Source: Trachelipus rathkii (taxonomy: Eukaryota; Arthropoda; Malacostraca; Isopoda; Trachelipodidae). From it: a DNA stretch of 22,192 nt. This document shows positions 10,251 through 22,182 of this stretch, one piece after another. Positions within the stretch are counted from its first letter, which is position 1; every line of letters begins with the position of its first letter. A program made the translations under genes and the position numbers. A model generated the notes under the pieces. The model saw nothing but the letters and a program-made list of their open reading frames with translations. It had not been told where the DNA came from and did not search any database. Location: the NCBI GenBank assembly GCA_015478945.1, contig JABUQX010103714.1:1-22192 (forward strand). The letters are read 5' to 3'.

Positions 10251-13200
10251 TGAGTTTAAAATGGCAGGCTAAGGACAGAAGCAGAAACCACATATATAAT
10301 ATAAAGCACAATAGATACATTTGGATAACCATTGATCTCAATAATAATGAAGAATGAAAGGCAAGGAGCTATTGTATAGAGTGAATGCACTAAGTAGATT
10401 TCAACTAAGGCCAACAATAACAAAATTACAACTTTGCCTAGAAGTAACAATTTTTATATGCAATATAAGCAGTGGAAAGCATAAGACAAGATTAAAGTTG
10501 TAATGTATATGAACATCTTCGCACTAAATGGGCGCGCTCAAGGGGCTAATTTTTGAGTACGTGTAAACTGTGTGAGAAGATAAATTCATTTAAAAAATTA
10601 TGACATATGGTGCACTTGTGCTTTAAGAGAAAAAACAAAAAAGATAGGAGTTTTTTTTAAAATATATTTCTAGAATAAAACAATTACTCGGTTTTAGGGA
10701 GTGATTTTAGAAAATTAGCTATAGAGAGGATTTTGTTATTCAGCAAAGGAAAACTGGAAAAATCCATTTACAACACACAGAAAACAAGAAATATATATAT
10801 ATAAGAGCACTGTAAGTTTTGAAATTTTAAATTGAGGAAAAAATTGCTAAAAGATTTGATAAGGCGGCTTAATGCAAACTCCCAGAGAGTCCAAACATAT
10901 GTAAGAGTTTATTTCAACCAGAGTCAAAGGTAGAGAGAGGTAAAAAATGTATAACAGAAGAAGAGCTTATATTCCAGCAAGGTTTTGGTTAATTAAGTTA
11001 AGAAAGTGAGTAGGCTTCGACTCATTTTATTTTTAGCTAGAGAAGAATACGCTATCATAACCACCGAGGTAGAAAATATGAACAGCGTTAGTGGTTTAAT
11101 ACAGTATAGGATTTCTAGTAAAAAAAACCAGGAACAAGCAATGGGCCCTTGGCGTCCATAGGACTGGAAACATTTAAAACCCAAAGTGAGAGAGATCAAA
11201 CATAAGCATTGTAAGTTATTAAACCGGCTTGCAGAGCTTATTGCTGTCTATGGCGAGAAGTGCTCTCGCTGAACAAATTACAGGCAAGAAGGTAGAATTG
11301 TACTTTTTAATTTGGTATGTTATTAGGATTCACTTTTACTAATTGGATGAAGGTAGAACGAGAAAAAAATCTAAACAGGGCATAGTTACAATGGCAGGTG
11401 ATCCACGAACATAAAATAATGAATGCAAAGCAAAAAGATTCAGAGTTCGTTGGGCACTAGTGTAGGATCCGCTATGTTATGGGTCACTGCGAGCGAGAGC
11501 GCACAGTTTTGAATCAAAAGTAAGAAAAAGGTTTATTAGAATGATAAAATGGCGGTGGAGGAATTAGAAAAAAACTGAAACAGGCGAAAGTCAATATTTA
11601 TTTTGGCATATGAACAGAAAGTGCTGATAAACAAAAAAAAAACGAAATAAGACTCTTCTTTTACTTTTTAGAGAGGAGTTAGCATCCTGTTACTTATTGG
11701 CACGGTGGGCTCATTTATTCGGTTGAAATTATATTCTCAGTGAGTAGTATAGAGACAAAGCGGGTTGGTCCGCACAGGTTAAAAGGAGATTGGTCGAGAA
11801 ATGCAGCATACACTTCTAGAAGAGCTCTCAAATTCGAGCCCCACTCCCAAATCAATGTATGTAGACAAGCAAATCTCATGAAAATTACACGCAATAAGGG
11901 ATATATAGAATTATGGCATTATGAGTGAGGAAGCCACACGCGCAAGCACACGAATTTATCCAGCTTGCACTTCACTAGTTACCAGAATTAAATAGTTATT
12001 CTTTGTGATATGACCCACTCTGGATAATAACAGAGGGCTTTAAACCATGTTGTTGAGATTGGAGAGATATCTACAAGCTATTTTGGGTATCACATTGATA
12101 TACATGTAAGGAGTTAAACACTAAAGAGGAAAGGTCAATTTTAACATGGATAATATTGCAAAAGAGGGAAAATAAATATCGGGAGCGTAGAGAGAGAAAC
12201 CTGCCTTAAAGAGAGAGTGGAGATATGGCCAGAAAGACACTGATTGATCACGACAAGTATATGTGGAGCACGGACGTTGAGCTGTATTAAGTCAGGTTTT
12301 GCGAATTATAATCACACCTAAGCATGTAAGAAATAGAGAAACTAAATTACTCTAATTAGTGATGTGGTCCTTACCCAAACCCTTCAGAGTCAGGTCCCAT
12401 CAAGGTCTTTGATGCACTCATGAATGAAATAATTCACAATTATGATTGTGTGGATTCATCCATTTTGCTAGCCCAGGAGGTTAGAACCTGTCCTTCCCAC
12501 AGTTTATAGGCGACCTGGCTGATCTATATTGTGAGCATAACATTTTTGAAAATATATGAGGAGTGAATAATAAACTTATATTACAGTGAAAGTTATGAGG
12601 CTAGATTTTAAGCACATGTGAGGGAAAACTGGAGCGACCTACACCAGCTTCATTATGCCAGGACTTCTGATTGATATCCAGATCTTTAAGTAAATGCGCT
12701 CTTCGGACATAGGAAAGATTTATGGCGTCTTAAGAAACTATTTCGAGTACTACAATTCCGGAGGAACGGGAGCAGGGCGTTGAGTGTCTGGTCAAGAGCA
12801 CGATTTAGTGTGAGATTATTCTAGAGAAACAATACACTCGAGAGAAATATGATTGTGATTGAATCAGAAGACCGTAAAAAGTGTGGAGAAAGAAAAGGTA
12901 TATTTTATAAGTATACTAAAGACATTCAATTAAAAAATAAAAATTAAATGAAGAAGTAGAGTCGCGGTGAATGAGACATTCTTAATGTGGGATAATTTCA
13001 AGAATCTGGTGAAGGGATGTTAATACATAAGTACATATTTTTAACTGATATTTTACTGTGGGTGAGAAACCGACAATAAAAATTGCAAAGATTGGATTAT
13101 TGTGAGTGAGAGAAATAGTGTAGTAAACGCAAGATAATGAAAAGACAATATGATTTATTTGAAAAAGAATAATGATGGATATATAGAGATTTAATCATCA

Positions 13201-13440
13201 CGCTTCATAGTCTATTACCATGAGTAGATTGTATTTGATCAAACTACACATATTCACAAAAACAGTTTTTGTTCAATGAACTGAATAGGGGGGAAATGTA
13301 GAAGAACTTTTGAGTCCATCTGTTTGGGAATTAATGAAATAGATGCGACGAACAGAGCATAATATGAGAGAGGTACACTAAGAAGAAATATAATTAAAAA
13401 TCAATATTATAACAAACCAACAATGTTGCCTCTGCAACTC
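10251..13440. other. Moderate-AT region without recognised genes
   Basis: About 3.2 kb with less A/T than the flanks and few long TA runs, so it is probably a different sequence class such as decayed elements, intron or intergenic DNA. Open frames are short (62-68 codons at 10256-10450 minus, 10993-11199 minus and 11740-11928 plus) and carry no motif I know. A frame at about 12360-12510 plus is open for roughly 50 codons (it includes VFDALMNEIIHNYDCVD) and one at 12619-12948 plus has three internal stops; neither is recognisable. Nothing here supports a functional gene. Confidence 0.5.
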
Positions 13441-13551
13441 CACAGTCTTTAAGTACCAGATACCTAAAAGTCACTAGTAGTATATTAAGATTGCTTTCGA
13501 ATTATTATTCTTATACAACTACTCTCTTGTTATATACTATCTCTATGTTGA

Positions 13552-13593
13552 AGATGTTCTAAGATCATTCTCTCTGAGAATGATGAAACATCT
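13552..13593. other. 42-base nested hairpin
   Basis: An outer 7-bp stem (AGATGTT at 13552-13558 with AACATCT at 13587-13593) encloses an asymmetric internal loop (5 and 2 bases). Inside is a perfect 9-bp stem (ATCATTCTC at 13564-13572 with GAGAATGAT at 13576-13584) closed by TCT. Partial pairing may extend outward into TATAC and GTATA words. It could be transcribed as a structured RNA or be the palindromic remnant of a small element. No family is recognised. Confidence 0.5.
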
Positions 13594-13804
13594 GAAAAAG
13601 AAAATATAGCATGTATATTCATTTGGCATCAGTTTATACTATTAAACTTGGTATTTGTTGATAATACTTTTTATATTATAACATATCAATCTCAATATCT
13701 TTCGACAACTGCCACCGCTTATGGTATAGATTAAAGTGGATAATCGAATATCTTATCAGAATCCCACTCTACAATTATATTGGCATGATATATTCTTATT
13801 ACAG

Positions 13805-13987
13805 GCGGGGTATCAGCGCGCAACAATTCATCGGTACATCAAAAGGACAAAAGACAACCTTATATTATAATCGTTGTCTTCACTCTCTCAGATGCATCGT
13901 TAAATTCGCATATAATAGAGAAAGAGTAGATGAACTGAGCGAACTTCAAACAGAAAAACTCTATAGTCTAGGCTTTACCTCGAAGAG
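13805..13987 (+). CDS. Unassigned possible internal exon
   Basis: A frame is open from 13785 to a TAG at about 13989-13991. Within it, a good acceptor (TATTCTTATTACAG, ending at 13804) and a donor (AGAG followed by GTAGAT at 13988) bound a 183-base exon, a multiple of three, that would have the same phase at both ends. The encoded segment contains IVKFAYNRERVDELSELQTE and is Lys/Arg/Glu/Leu-rich with Cys. I do not recognise a domain and see no partner exon nearby, so chance or a fragment of an element remains possible. Confidence 0.3.
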
Positions 13988-13991
13988 GTAG

Positions 13992-16060
13992 ATTCAAAAC
14001 AAACGTATGCACATGCAAAAAAAAGACAAGGAAAACGCATCCATTCGTCTATTATAAAATGATGTGGTAAGATAAATTGGTTTATATACAATATAATAGT
14101 GCAATCTACGCAGATATAATATAGGTAAAATTAAAAATTTCATTTTATGTTTACTCATTCCTCATAATTATATAACTAACTCTATTTATCATTAAAACAT
14201 GGAATGACAGTACGCTTATTATCATTCGGCGTAGGTATATCGATCAGGAAGGATAGTATAGATATAGATATATTATAAGATTTTGATAAATAATGTTTAA
14301 TAATGGGAGTATATAGAGGAGCATAATAGTATACAGGTATATGTATATAGGTAGTATCTATATATGTTCGCTAAAAATAGCAACTATAGTAGAATAAAGT
14401 AACAAGAAACTTATTCAGCATCAATTATTTATTTTTATCTTATTATTCAATTATCACACTACAGAGAAATCACCGCTACAGGTCTTCTACCATTGCAAGA
14501 AACCATTGAAATACTCATGTCATCTTGTTATTCGATTCTCTAGTAAGAATAAGCTATGCTAGATAATACAGTATACATAGTCCTCCCTGTACTAGCCTAT
14601 GATACTCAATATCCTTGTATTAATATATAAATATATAAAGATAATAGTATTAAATGAAGTATATATATAACAATAAGAAATAACAGTCAGGTAATCGCGT
14701 TCCAAATTTCTCTATTTCCTCTCGGGACAAGTAGGCTTTTTTAGGTTTAAAGTCAAATCATTCTGTCACTATAGCAAAAATATATTATAATGTAGTTTAT
14801 AATAATGGGCATAACCACATTAATCATAGTAATAATATAATAATGCTACTAATAATTATAAATAGAATATAAATACAATAGATTCCTATTATACATATAC
14901 TAAATATAGTATGTATGGAAATAAATAACATTGATTCACATGATTCTTACTACTATATATATAATATATTACATTTGAGTATACTTATACTTTACAAATA
15001 ATACATATAGATACTATGTCCCTAAATTATAATATCATAAATATATATAATAGATATTATATATATACTTGATATACGTATTAATATTAATGTATTATTA
15101 TAATTACAAGTCAGAGTATCTTCCACTAAAAAGGCTCTCTAACATACATATATATATATAATAATATATATATATATTAAATATATAATAAGTATAATAA
15201 TAATATATATATTAAATATATAAATATATTAATTAATACTATATACTATATATAAATAATATATATTAGAATATATATATATTATAATTATTAATTTAAT
15301 ATATAATTAATATATATTATATAACTTAATATATAATATATATTTATATTAAAATTTTAATTTGTAGGGAACATTAATAAATTTTAAATGATATGTAATT
15401 GAATCGGTCAATTAATAATAATATAAGTAGTTGGGAGTACTAGATATTAAAAATGAATCTTATGTACCTAATGCCTAAAATACAGCTTTGAATGGGATTC
15501 TAATGAATTATGAATCACTATATAAAACTCTTGTTGTACAATTATTACACATTCTCTGAGACTACATTATATTGGCTTAGCTCAGAGGATACATTCTCTA
15601 AATATAAAGCTCTCACCACAATATATATATATATATTAAATATATATATATATATAATATATATATATAAATAAATATATACTAATTATAAATATATAAT
15701 ATATATATAATATATTACGATAATAATATATATATATATAATATTAATACGTTAGTATATTACATAAGTATATATATAATATATATATATATTAGTATAG
15801 GTAATTATATATAAATAAATATATATATTATAGAGATAATATATTAATTAATATATTATATATATAGAAATAATATCTATTATAAAATGAAATATAATAA
15901 TAGATTAATAAAATATGATATAGATAATCAGCGTATATACAGGTGTGAAGAATAAATTTTAGCAGGGGTTGTGTAAAGGGTAGAAAAAAAATTTCTTAGC
16001 CAACTTATTCTGCCAGCAAAATGATATACTGTATAAATAATGCTAAAGTAATTTTATTTA
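13992..16060. repeat. AT-rich region with large TA/TAA blocks
   Basis: Nearly pure A/T sequence occupies about 15055-15350 and 15620-15905, and shorter blocks occur from 14800 onward. The more complex sequence at about 14460-14620 and 15400-15600 has no coding frame beyond about 35 codons and no element motif. Confidence 0.65.
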
Positions 16061-16215
16061 TATTCAGCAACATACAAATAAATATCAATATAACTTTCAA
16101 TGTTGTATAAGTATTATAGTTAGAAAATGTTTTCGCCATTTGAAAAAAAACTTAATTAAATCATATTGTAGATTCATAGCTTAATATTTATTTTTGTTTA
16201 TTTAAATCATTCTTG

Positions 16216-16390
16216 TAAATTTCAAATTTAATTTCTTTTAGACTCTTATAAAATCATTGATATTTATAGTAAAAAAATATTTTCATTTTAGAAATAAAAG
16301 ACTTAGGATACTGTCTTGAGGTACTCCAAGTTTCATTTCTAAAATTTGTTTAACGTTGGTCAGTTTTAGTGATTTATCCCAAAATTTTGC
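16216..16390 (-). pseudogene. Relic of a jockey-like LINE reverse transcriptase
   Basis: On the minus strand, one frame reads about 33 codons ending in LGVPQDSILSLLFLK and a stop. This matches RT motif B of jockey/CR1-like LINEs (GVPQGSxLGPLLF). The same frame resumes with TININDF, matching the IND that follows motif B. A neighbouring frame then gives KFEIYKNDLNK in the place of the F..YADDT active-site motif C. The catalytic aspartates are therefore lost or altered, and frameshifts are present. It is a short, old fragment of an element different from the LINE immediately to its right, whose motif B is GVKQGSVLSP. The relic stops where that LINE begins, which suggests it was interrupted by the insertion. 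Confidence 0.65.
16362..16377 (+). repeat. Left copy of candidate LINE target-site duplication
   Basis: AGTTTTAGTGATTTAT here and AGTTTGAGTGATTTAT at 19654-19669 match at 15 of 16 bases and flank the LINE on both sides in direct orientation. This is the expected structure of a target-site duplication made by target-primed reverse transcription. Confidence 0.45.
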
Positions 16391-16693
16391 CCAGGGCTTA
16401 AGGAAAACACTGTTTATGCCTTATTATCAAGCCTTTCCACAATGAATCTCTGTTTCGTGGTATACAGAAGCCTATACACTTTTATATATGGGGTGCAGAG
16501 TCAAAACTCAACATCCTCATCATGCACCCTGGGTTTGGAGGATGGAGCTCTGGCTAGGGCAGGATAGGCCCAAAATGAAACTGCTTTTAATACTCAAGGA
16601 CCAGCCTTGGATGTTGACAGACCTTTAGGTAACAGACTTCTGAAACGATTTTGGACCAGAAACTTGAATAATGCTTTTAAAATTAGATGCACG

Positions 16694-17849
16694 ATGCTTA
16701 ATATGGCGATGAATGGTGGAAAGGAGATAATGGAGATGATGAGGGAGAGTAGGATCAACATGATGGGAATGGCAGAGATGTGAATGGGAGGAGGAGAGAG
16801 AGGAAAATATATGGGAGGAGGGTGTGTATTGATATATAAAGGGGTAGAGGAGGGAATCAGGAAGTATGGAGTGGGCTTCAGAGTAGGGCCGAAGATGTCA
16901 CCACTCATACAGACCATAAAAGCCATACACGAAAGACTTATAAGATGCACCTTTAAAATCAAGGGAAAGAGATACCACTTCTATCAGGTCTATTTGCTGC
17001 AACAGGGACACCCGGAAGAAGAAAAAGAGACAGTTCATGGAAATGTTGGAGGAGGTTGTAGAGGATGGAAGAAGAGAGGAGGGTGTACTGTTGCTGATTG
17101 GAGATTTCAATGCAAGAGTGGGAAGGAGAAGAGACGAAGTGGAGGGAATGGTAAGACAGTAGAGAGAGAAGATAAGGAATATTGAAGGAGAGATGTTGAT
17201 AGATTTTTGTTTGAGGAAGAGAATAAAGATCATGAATGGTTTTTTTTCACAGAGGGACTCACATAGGGTCACAAAGTAAAGATGGAACAAAATCACAGGA
17301 GAATTTGACCCGAGATCTATTATAGACTATATAATATCGTTTGATAGTAGGCTAATAAGGAATGTGAAAGTAACACCTGGAGTAGCATTGTATTCAGATC
17401 ATTGATTGTTGGTGACAAACCTGATGGTGAAAGCAGAAAAGTTGCAGAATAAAAAAAAGAAAAGTGTGATTAAAGTGGAATCACTGAAGGAGTGTGACAA
17501 GAAAAGGGAAAATATTGGAAAAATAAGTGGGGACTTAGAACAATTAGAAAGAATAGGAGAGATGGGGGAGATACAAGAAACGGTAAGAAGGTTAGCAGAA
17601 GAGACCCTAGGCAAAAGATGGGGAGGAGGAATGAAGAAAAGACACACAAAGTGGTTGACTGAAGAAGTGAAGGAGGCAATAAAGAGGAAAACAGTATTGC
17701 TGAGAAGGTGGCTGAAAAATAGAACTGTACAGACAAGGGCTCAGTATGTGGAGGCAAGAAATGAGGCAGAGAGAGTGAAAAGAAGAGAAAAAGAAGAGGT
17801 GGAAAAAATGATGGAAGATGGGAGGGCAGAAAGGAAGAAGATTTTTTGA
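16694..17849 (+). pseudogene. LINE endonuclease (EEP fold) and linker, broken
   Basis: This would nick target DNA to prime reverse transcription. The frame opens with MLNMAMNGGKEIMEMM and reaches AEM followed by TGA at 16781, where related proteins have Trp. It continues to about 17030, where a frameshift moves to the frame carrying LLIGDFNARVG (GDFNARVG at 17100-17123, metal and substrate loop), then GEMLIDFCLRKRIKIMNGFF, then SIIDYII (17316-17336), and SDH (17394-17402), whose His is the expected catalytic residue. TGA at 17403 follows SDH where Arg is usual. Other in-frame stops are near 17161 and 17274. A Lys/Glu-rich linker runs to a TGA at 17847. Family: exonuclease-endonuclease-phosphatase, as in LINE ORF2. 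Confidence 0.8.
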
Positions 17850-18631
17850 CTGGCAAAAACATATAGCAAGGATCAAAGTGGAAAGTGTGCACAACATCAA
17901 GGATAAGCAGGAGAGGTTTTGGTGAAATCAATAGACACAAACAGGAGATGAACGGAGTACTTCAGTGAACTGTTAAATGGAATGAACAGGGGGAGGAGGA
18001 GGGAGAAGAGATGGCGGAGAGAGAGAGGAAGATGAGGAGGGGAAGAGATAACTATGGAAGAATTAGAGGTCGTCTCTGAAACCACAAAGAAATCAAAGCA
18101 CTGGTGAACATGGATACCCAGAATTGATAAAAGAGAGAGGGAGAGAAAAATGAAAGAAGAAATTTTGAAACTGTTTAATATGTGTTGGAACGAGAGTGAA
18201 GTACCAGAAGGATGGGGAAAGTCAATTACAGTGCCAATACATAAGGGAAAAGATACAGGAGACTGTAAAAACTACAGAAGAATTTCCTTGTTGAACCATC
18301 TGGCAAAAACATATGAGAGAATTTTAGAGAAAATGTTGAGAATAGTAGTAGAGCCAAGACTGGGGGAAGAGCAGCATGGATATAGAAAGAACAGAAGCCC
18401 GATGGATCTGTTCGCTCTGGAAATTACGTTGGAAAAGGTATGGGAATTCAACAAACGAGCATATATAACTTTCACAGATCTGAAGAAAGCTTTGGATTCA
18501 GTGTCTAGAGAGAGACTTTGGAGAGTGCTGGAGAGAGAATATGTAGTGGGTAGAAAGTTGAGAAGAGCTCTGGAGAGTTTGTACAGGAATAGCAAACGTA
18601 ATGTAAGAACAGAAATGAGAATAAGGAATGG

Positions 18632-18641
<10 letters not shown>
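17850..18641 (+). pseudogene. LINE reverse transcriptase, N-terminal half
   Basis: The same frame as the endonuclease continues through several stops (near 17904, 17946, 18030 and 18105). TEYFSELLNGM, a common pre-RT motif (W..YF..LLN, with TGA in the place of Trp), appears before the frame opens at 18150 for 163 codons. Visible RT motifs are ITVPIHKGKDTGDCKNYRRI followed by SLL (NYRRISLL at 18270-18293), EEQHGYRKNRSPMDL (template grip), and FTDLKKALDSV (motif A, with the first catalytic Asp codon at 18477-18479). The frame ends at a TGA after NGSR, where the adjoining frame continues the same protein (FEVRTGVKQG), so a one-base frameshift lies at about 18628-18637. Confidence 0.85.
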
Positions 18642-19625
<984 letters not shown>

Positions 19626-19653
19626 AGGCAGGATTTGACTTAGGAGCTAGCAA

Positions 19654-19669
19654 AGTTTGAGTGATTTAT
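19654..19669 (+). repeat. Right copy of candidate LINE target-site duplication
   Basis: AGTTTGAGTGATTTAT matches the left copy at 15 of 16 bases. It lies 29 bases beyond the microsatellite tail. These 29 bases would have to be LINE 3' end or filler. Confidence 0.4.
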
Positions 19670-20025
19670 GTCCCTGCTCACACTGATCAATACTCAATAG
19701 ACGGCGTGGGTTGGTTAAATTCCAGATTTTTCCTTTTCAAAGGCTAATAAAAAATATAATAATATGAAAAAGTTATTTCGGTTATAAAATAAATAAAATA
19801 ACAAGGCTACAGCAGTTTTAATTAAACAATTTTATGTGCGGTTTATGCGAGCAAAAAAATGTCTATTTGAGACGTAAAGTAATATTTAGGGGAGTTGGCG
19901 AGTAATGAGTGTTAAGTGGTAACTAATATTAAATCTAAACTAGCATTAGACACCTTGGATTTTCAGCGAATTCCGCAATTACATTGATTTCCAATTCGTT
20001 CATTTTTTACTTACCTATTTTTTAC
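19670..20025. other. Unassigned sequence between LINE and hAT relic
   Basis: The first 70 bases are of mixed composition (for example ACTCAATAGACGGCGTGGG at about 19691-19709) and could be the end of another element. The rest is AT-rich. If the nested-insertion model is right, the left part continues the minus-strand RT relic, but I see no RT motif in it. Confidence 0.4.
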
Positions 20026-20300
20026 TTACATTCTATGAATATTCATCCTACATAGTCCATTAAGCCTGTCTTCATTTATTGTGTTTCTTAGCCAAGTATT
20101 TACTCTTCAAAGAGTGCTAAAAGACCTTTCAATGGTACTTGTTAAACACGGTAGCACCAGTTCAATTAACAGACAGGTTTTTTTATTTTTTGAAAAAAGA
20201 GATTGGCTACTTTAATGACTTCAGTAAGTTCCAAGTCTTTCAACATTTGCTTTTCCATTTTTTATCCAGCCACTCCCATGCTTCAAAGACATTGAAATTG
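20026..20300 (-). pseudogene. hAT transposase C-terminal relic (ZMYM/THAP0-like type)
   Basis: The 48-codon minus frame ending at a TAA (20026-20028) contains LVLPCLTSTIERSFSTL, then a TGA where Arg is usual, then RVNTWLRNTINEDRLNGLC and MNIHRM. This is the hAT dimerisation region of the group represented by ZMYM1 and THAP domain-containing 52 kDa repressor-like proteins (T..ERSFS.L...K..LR..M...RL.GL....H). Upstream, in other frames, EAWEWLDKKW and LFSKNKKTCL fit the preceding W..KW and FPN-like segments, so at least one frameshift and several stops are present. The N-terminal zinc finger, catalytic Asp/Glu regions and terminal repeats are not visible. Only the last 80-90 codons of the transposase remain. 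Confidence 0.8.
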
Positions 20301-21020
20301 AATTTCTTGAAGAGTACATTTTAGTATTTCAACCAATTGCTGTTGCATTAGATAGGCTACAGGGTGATAAAGCTGTTTTTATGGAACTTTGCTTCCAACA
20401 TTGCTAGTGATTGAAAAAAAATTTAATCGCTTAAATACGTCTCTACTTAGACATGTTCATCCTCTTCTTACAGCATTAGCTTCAGGTTTCGAGAATAGAT
20501 TTCGGGAGTTTCTTAGTTTGAAAAGCTCGGCCAGCACCGCAGTTCTGGTATATATTTCTAATCCTAACCACAAAATCAAATGGCTCGCCATAAACCCAGA
20601 ATATAATACCGAGGAAAATAGGAAAAAAGTATCAGGAAATGCTAATCGTGGCTAATGAGGTTCAAGCAAATGCATCTCAAGAGCCTAACGAAGTAATGGA
20701 TTTGGCTGGAGGTAGCAGTCCAGATGACTTTTTTGAATACGAGAGTTTGTCATCTACATCACCTGCGTCATTAAATAAAGATGAACTAGAAATAGAAGTG
20801 CTTAAATACCTTACGGATAACGACAGATCCCTAGAGTCACTTAATAGGTATTCCTGTGTTAAAAGTCTTTTTGCACTACAATACTCCACTACCTTCATCG
20901 GCCCCTGTAGAAAGGTTATTCAGCTTTGCGGGTCACATTCACTCTCCAATGAGATCCAAGCTATCTGATAATATGTTTGAAAGGCTAGTCATTCTCAAAG
21001 GTAATTCTTCCTATTTGTAA
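20291..21020 (+). pseudogene. hAT transposase C-terminal relic (Ac-like type)
   Basis: Plus-strand fragments in successive frames give a consistent hAT C-terminal half. These are EIEFLEEYILVFQPIAVALD with LQGD (20291-20375), then after a one-base shift LLPTLLVIEKKFNRLN (about 20389-20436), HPLLTALASGFENRFREFL and ISNPNHKIKWLA. A further shift at about 20630-20640 leads to VANEVQANAS and an acidic segment, then another shift near 20880 to NTPLPSSAPVERLFSFAG and SKLSDNMFERLVILK, ending at a TAA (21018-21020). The last part is the hAT dimerisation domain (Dimer_Tnp_hAT). Three frameshifts make it a pseudogene. The BED finger and catalytic core are absent to the left, where an unrelated hAT relic begins on the other strand. 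Confidence 0.9.
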
Positions 21021-21148
21021 TGTTATTAATTAAGTTACTATATATAAAATCCTTATGTCTTTCTTTTTTAATTTTTTTAGCTCTATATGGTTACAAAAAA
21101 TAATTATCATTTATTATTAAGTGATTAACTATGTTTAAATAGATTACA

Positions 21149-21536
<388 letters not shown>

Positions 21537-21983
21537 ATTTTTATTGTTATTATCATTATCATTATTTATTAATATTAATAATATCTACTCTTAATACTTT
21601 GCATACCAATAATATCAAACAATGTTGAAAGAAGATCGGCTAGCTAGGTAGGGTTCAAAGTGACGCACAATTGAGATAATCTTCTACGTTTATTAATAAA
21701 TAAATTATCAAAATTTTTAAATATGGATAATATTGTATCACTAAATTCCATACATGTATATCATTTATTGCACTAAGTTTACATAATGAAACTTAAAATA
21801 GATAAAAATTTTAAAAATTGTATATTTCTATTATTTGGTCAATGATAGTAATGTAAATTGCAATTTTTGACTAAAAGTTTAAAACTGTTAGTTAATCCAA
21901 TGATTTAATCTTCAGCAGTAAATATGTATATGATCATGTACCAAAACTGTAAAACTAATAACTAAGCCCTAAACTGACCGAAA
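21537..21983. other. AT-rich sequence, probably 3' part of the plus-strand hAT element
   Basis: No coding feature is seen. Its position between a hAT transposase relic and a hAT-like subterminal repeat cluster suggests it may belong to that element's 3' non-coding part. This is inference. Confidence 0.35.
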
Positions 21984-22105
21984 GTAACGCGTTACTTGTA
22001 ACGGCGTTACATGTAACGAGTAACGGTAACGCTTCAAAGAATTTTAAAATGTAACGATGTAACGATAACGCTACCCCTTTTCTCTCGCAACGAGTAACGG
22101 TAACG
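21984..22105. repeat. GTAACG cluster, probable hAT subterminal repeats
   Basis: Nine exact GTAACG hexamers on the plus strand (starts 21984, 21998, 22013, 22020, 22026, 22051, 22059, 22094, 22100) and two on the minus strand (21990-21995, 22005-22010) lie within 122 bases. GTAACGCGTTAC (21984-21995) is a perfect palindrome and GTAACGGCGTTAC (21998-22010) nearly so. GAGTAACGGTAACGCT occurs twice (22018-22033 and 22092-22107). Several animal hAT elements carry such repeats inside their ends, where the transposase binds. I see no CAG/CTG-type terminus after it, so the actual element end is missing or unrecognised. Confidence 0.6.
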
Positions 22106-22136
22106 CTAACCAATTTCATGTGTGGTGTTTATCTTC

Positions 22137-22182
22137 TGTATATATATATAGCAGATATATATATATATATATATATATATGA
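22137..22182 (+). repeat. TA microsatellite at window end
   Basis: Two TA/AT runs are separated by GCAG near 22151-22154; the longer one covers about 22155-22180. Confidence 0.85.

Noticed and set aside
10256..10450. 64-codon hydrophobic minus-strand frame that looks like a membrane peptide
   Set aside because: Leu/Ile/Val-rich frames arise readily from A/T-rich DNA. There is no promoter, splice or homology support.
11784..11850. Possible tRNA-derived SINE head: A-box-like TGGTCGAGAAA and B-box-like AATTCGAGCCC, 40 bases apart
   Set aside because: The B box matches only about 8 of 11 positions, and the T and acceptor stems do not pair. It is not enough to call a tRNA or SINE.
12619..12948. 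Long plus-strand frame with few stops (includes RKDLWRLKKLFRVLQF)
   Set aside because: Three internal stops in 110 codons is close to chance for this composition, and no domain is recognised.
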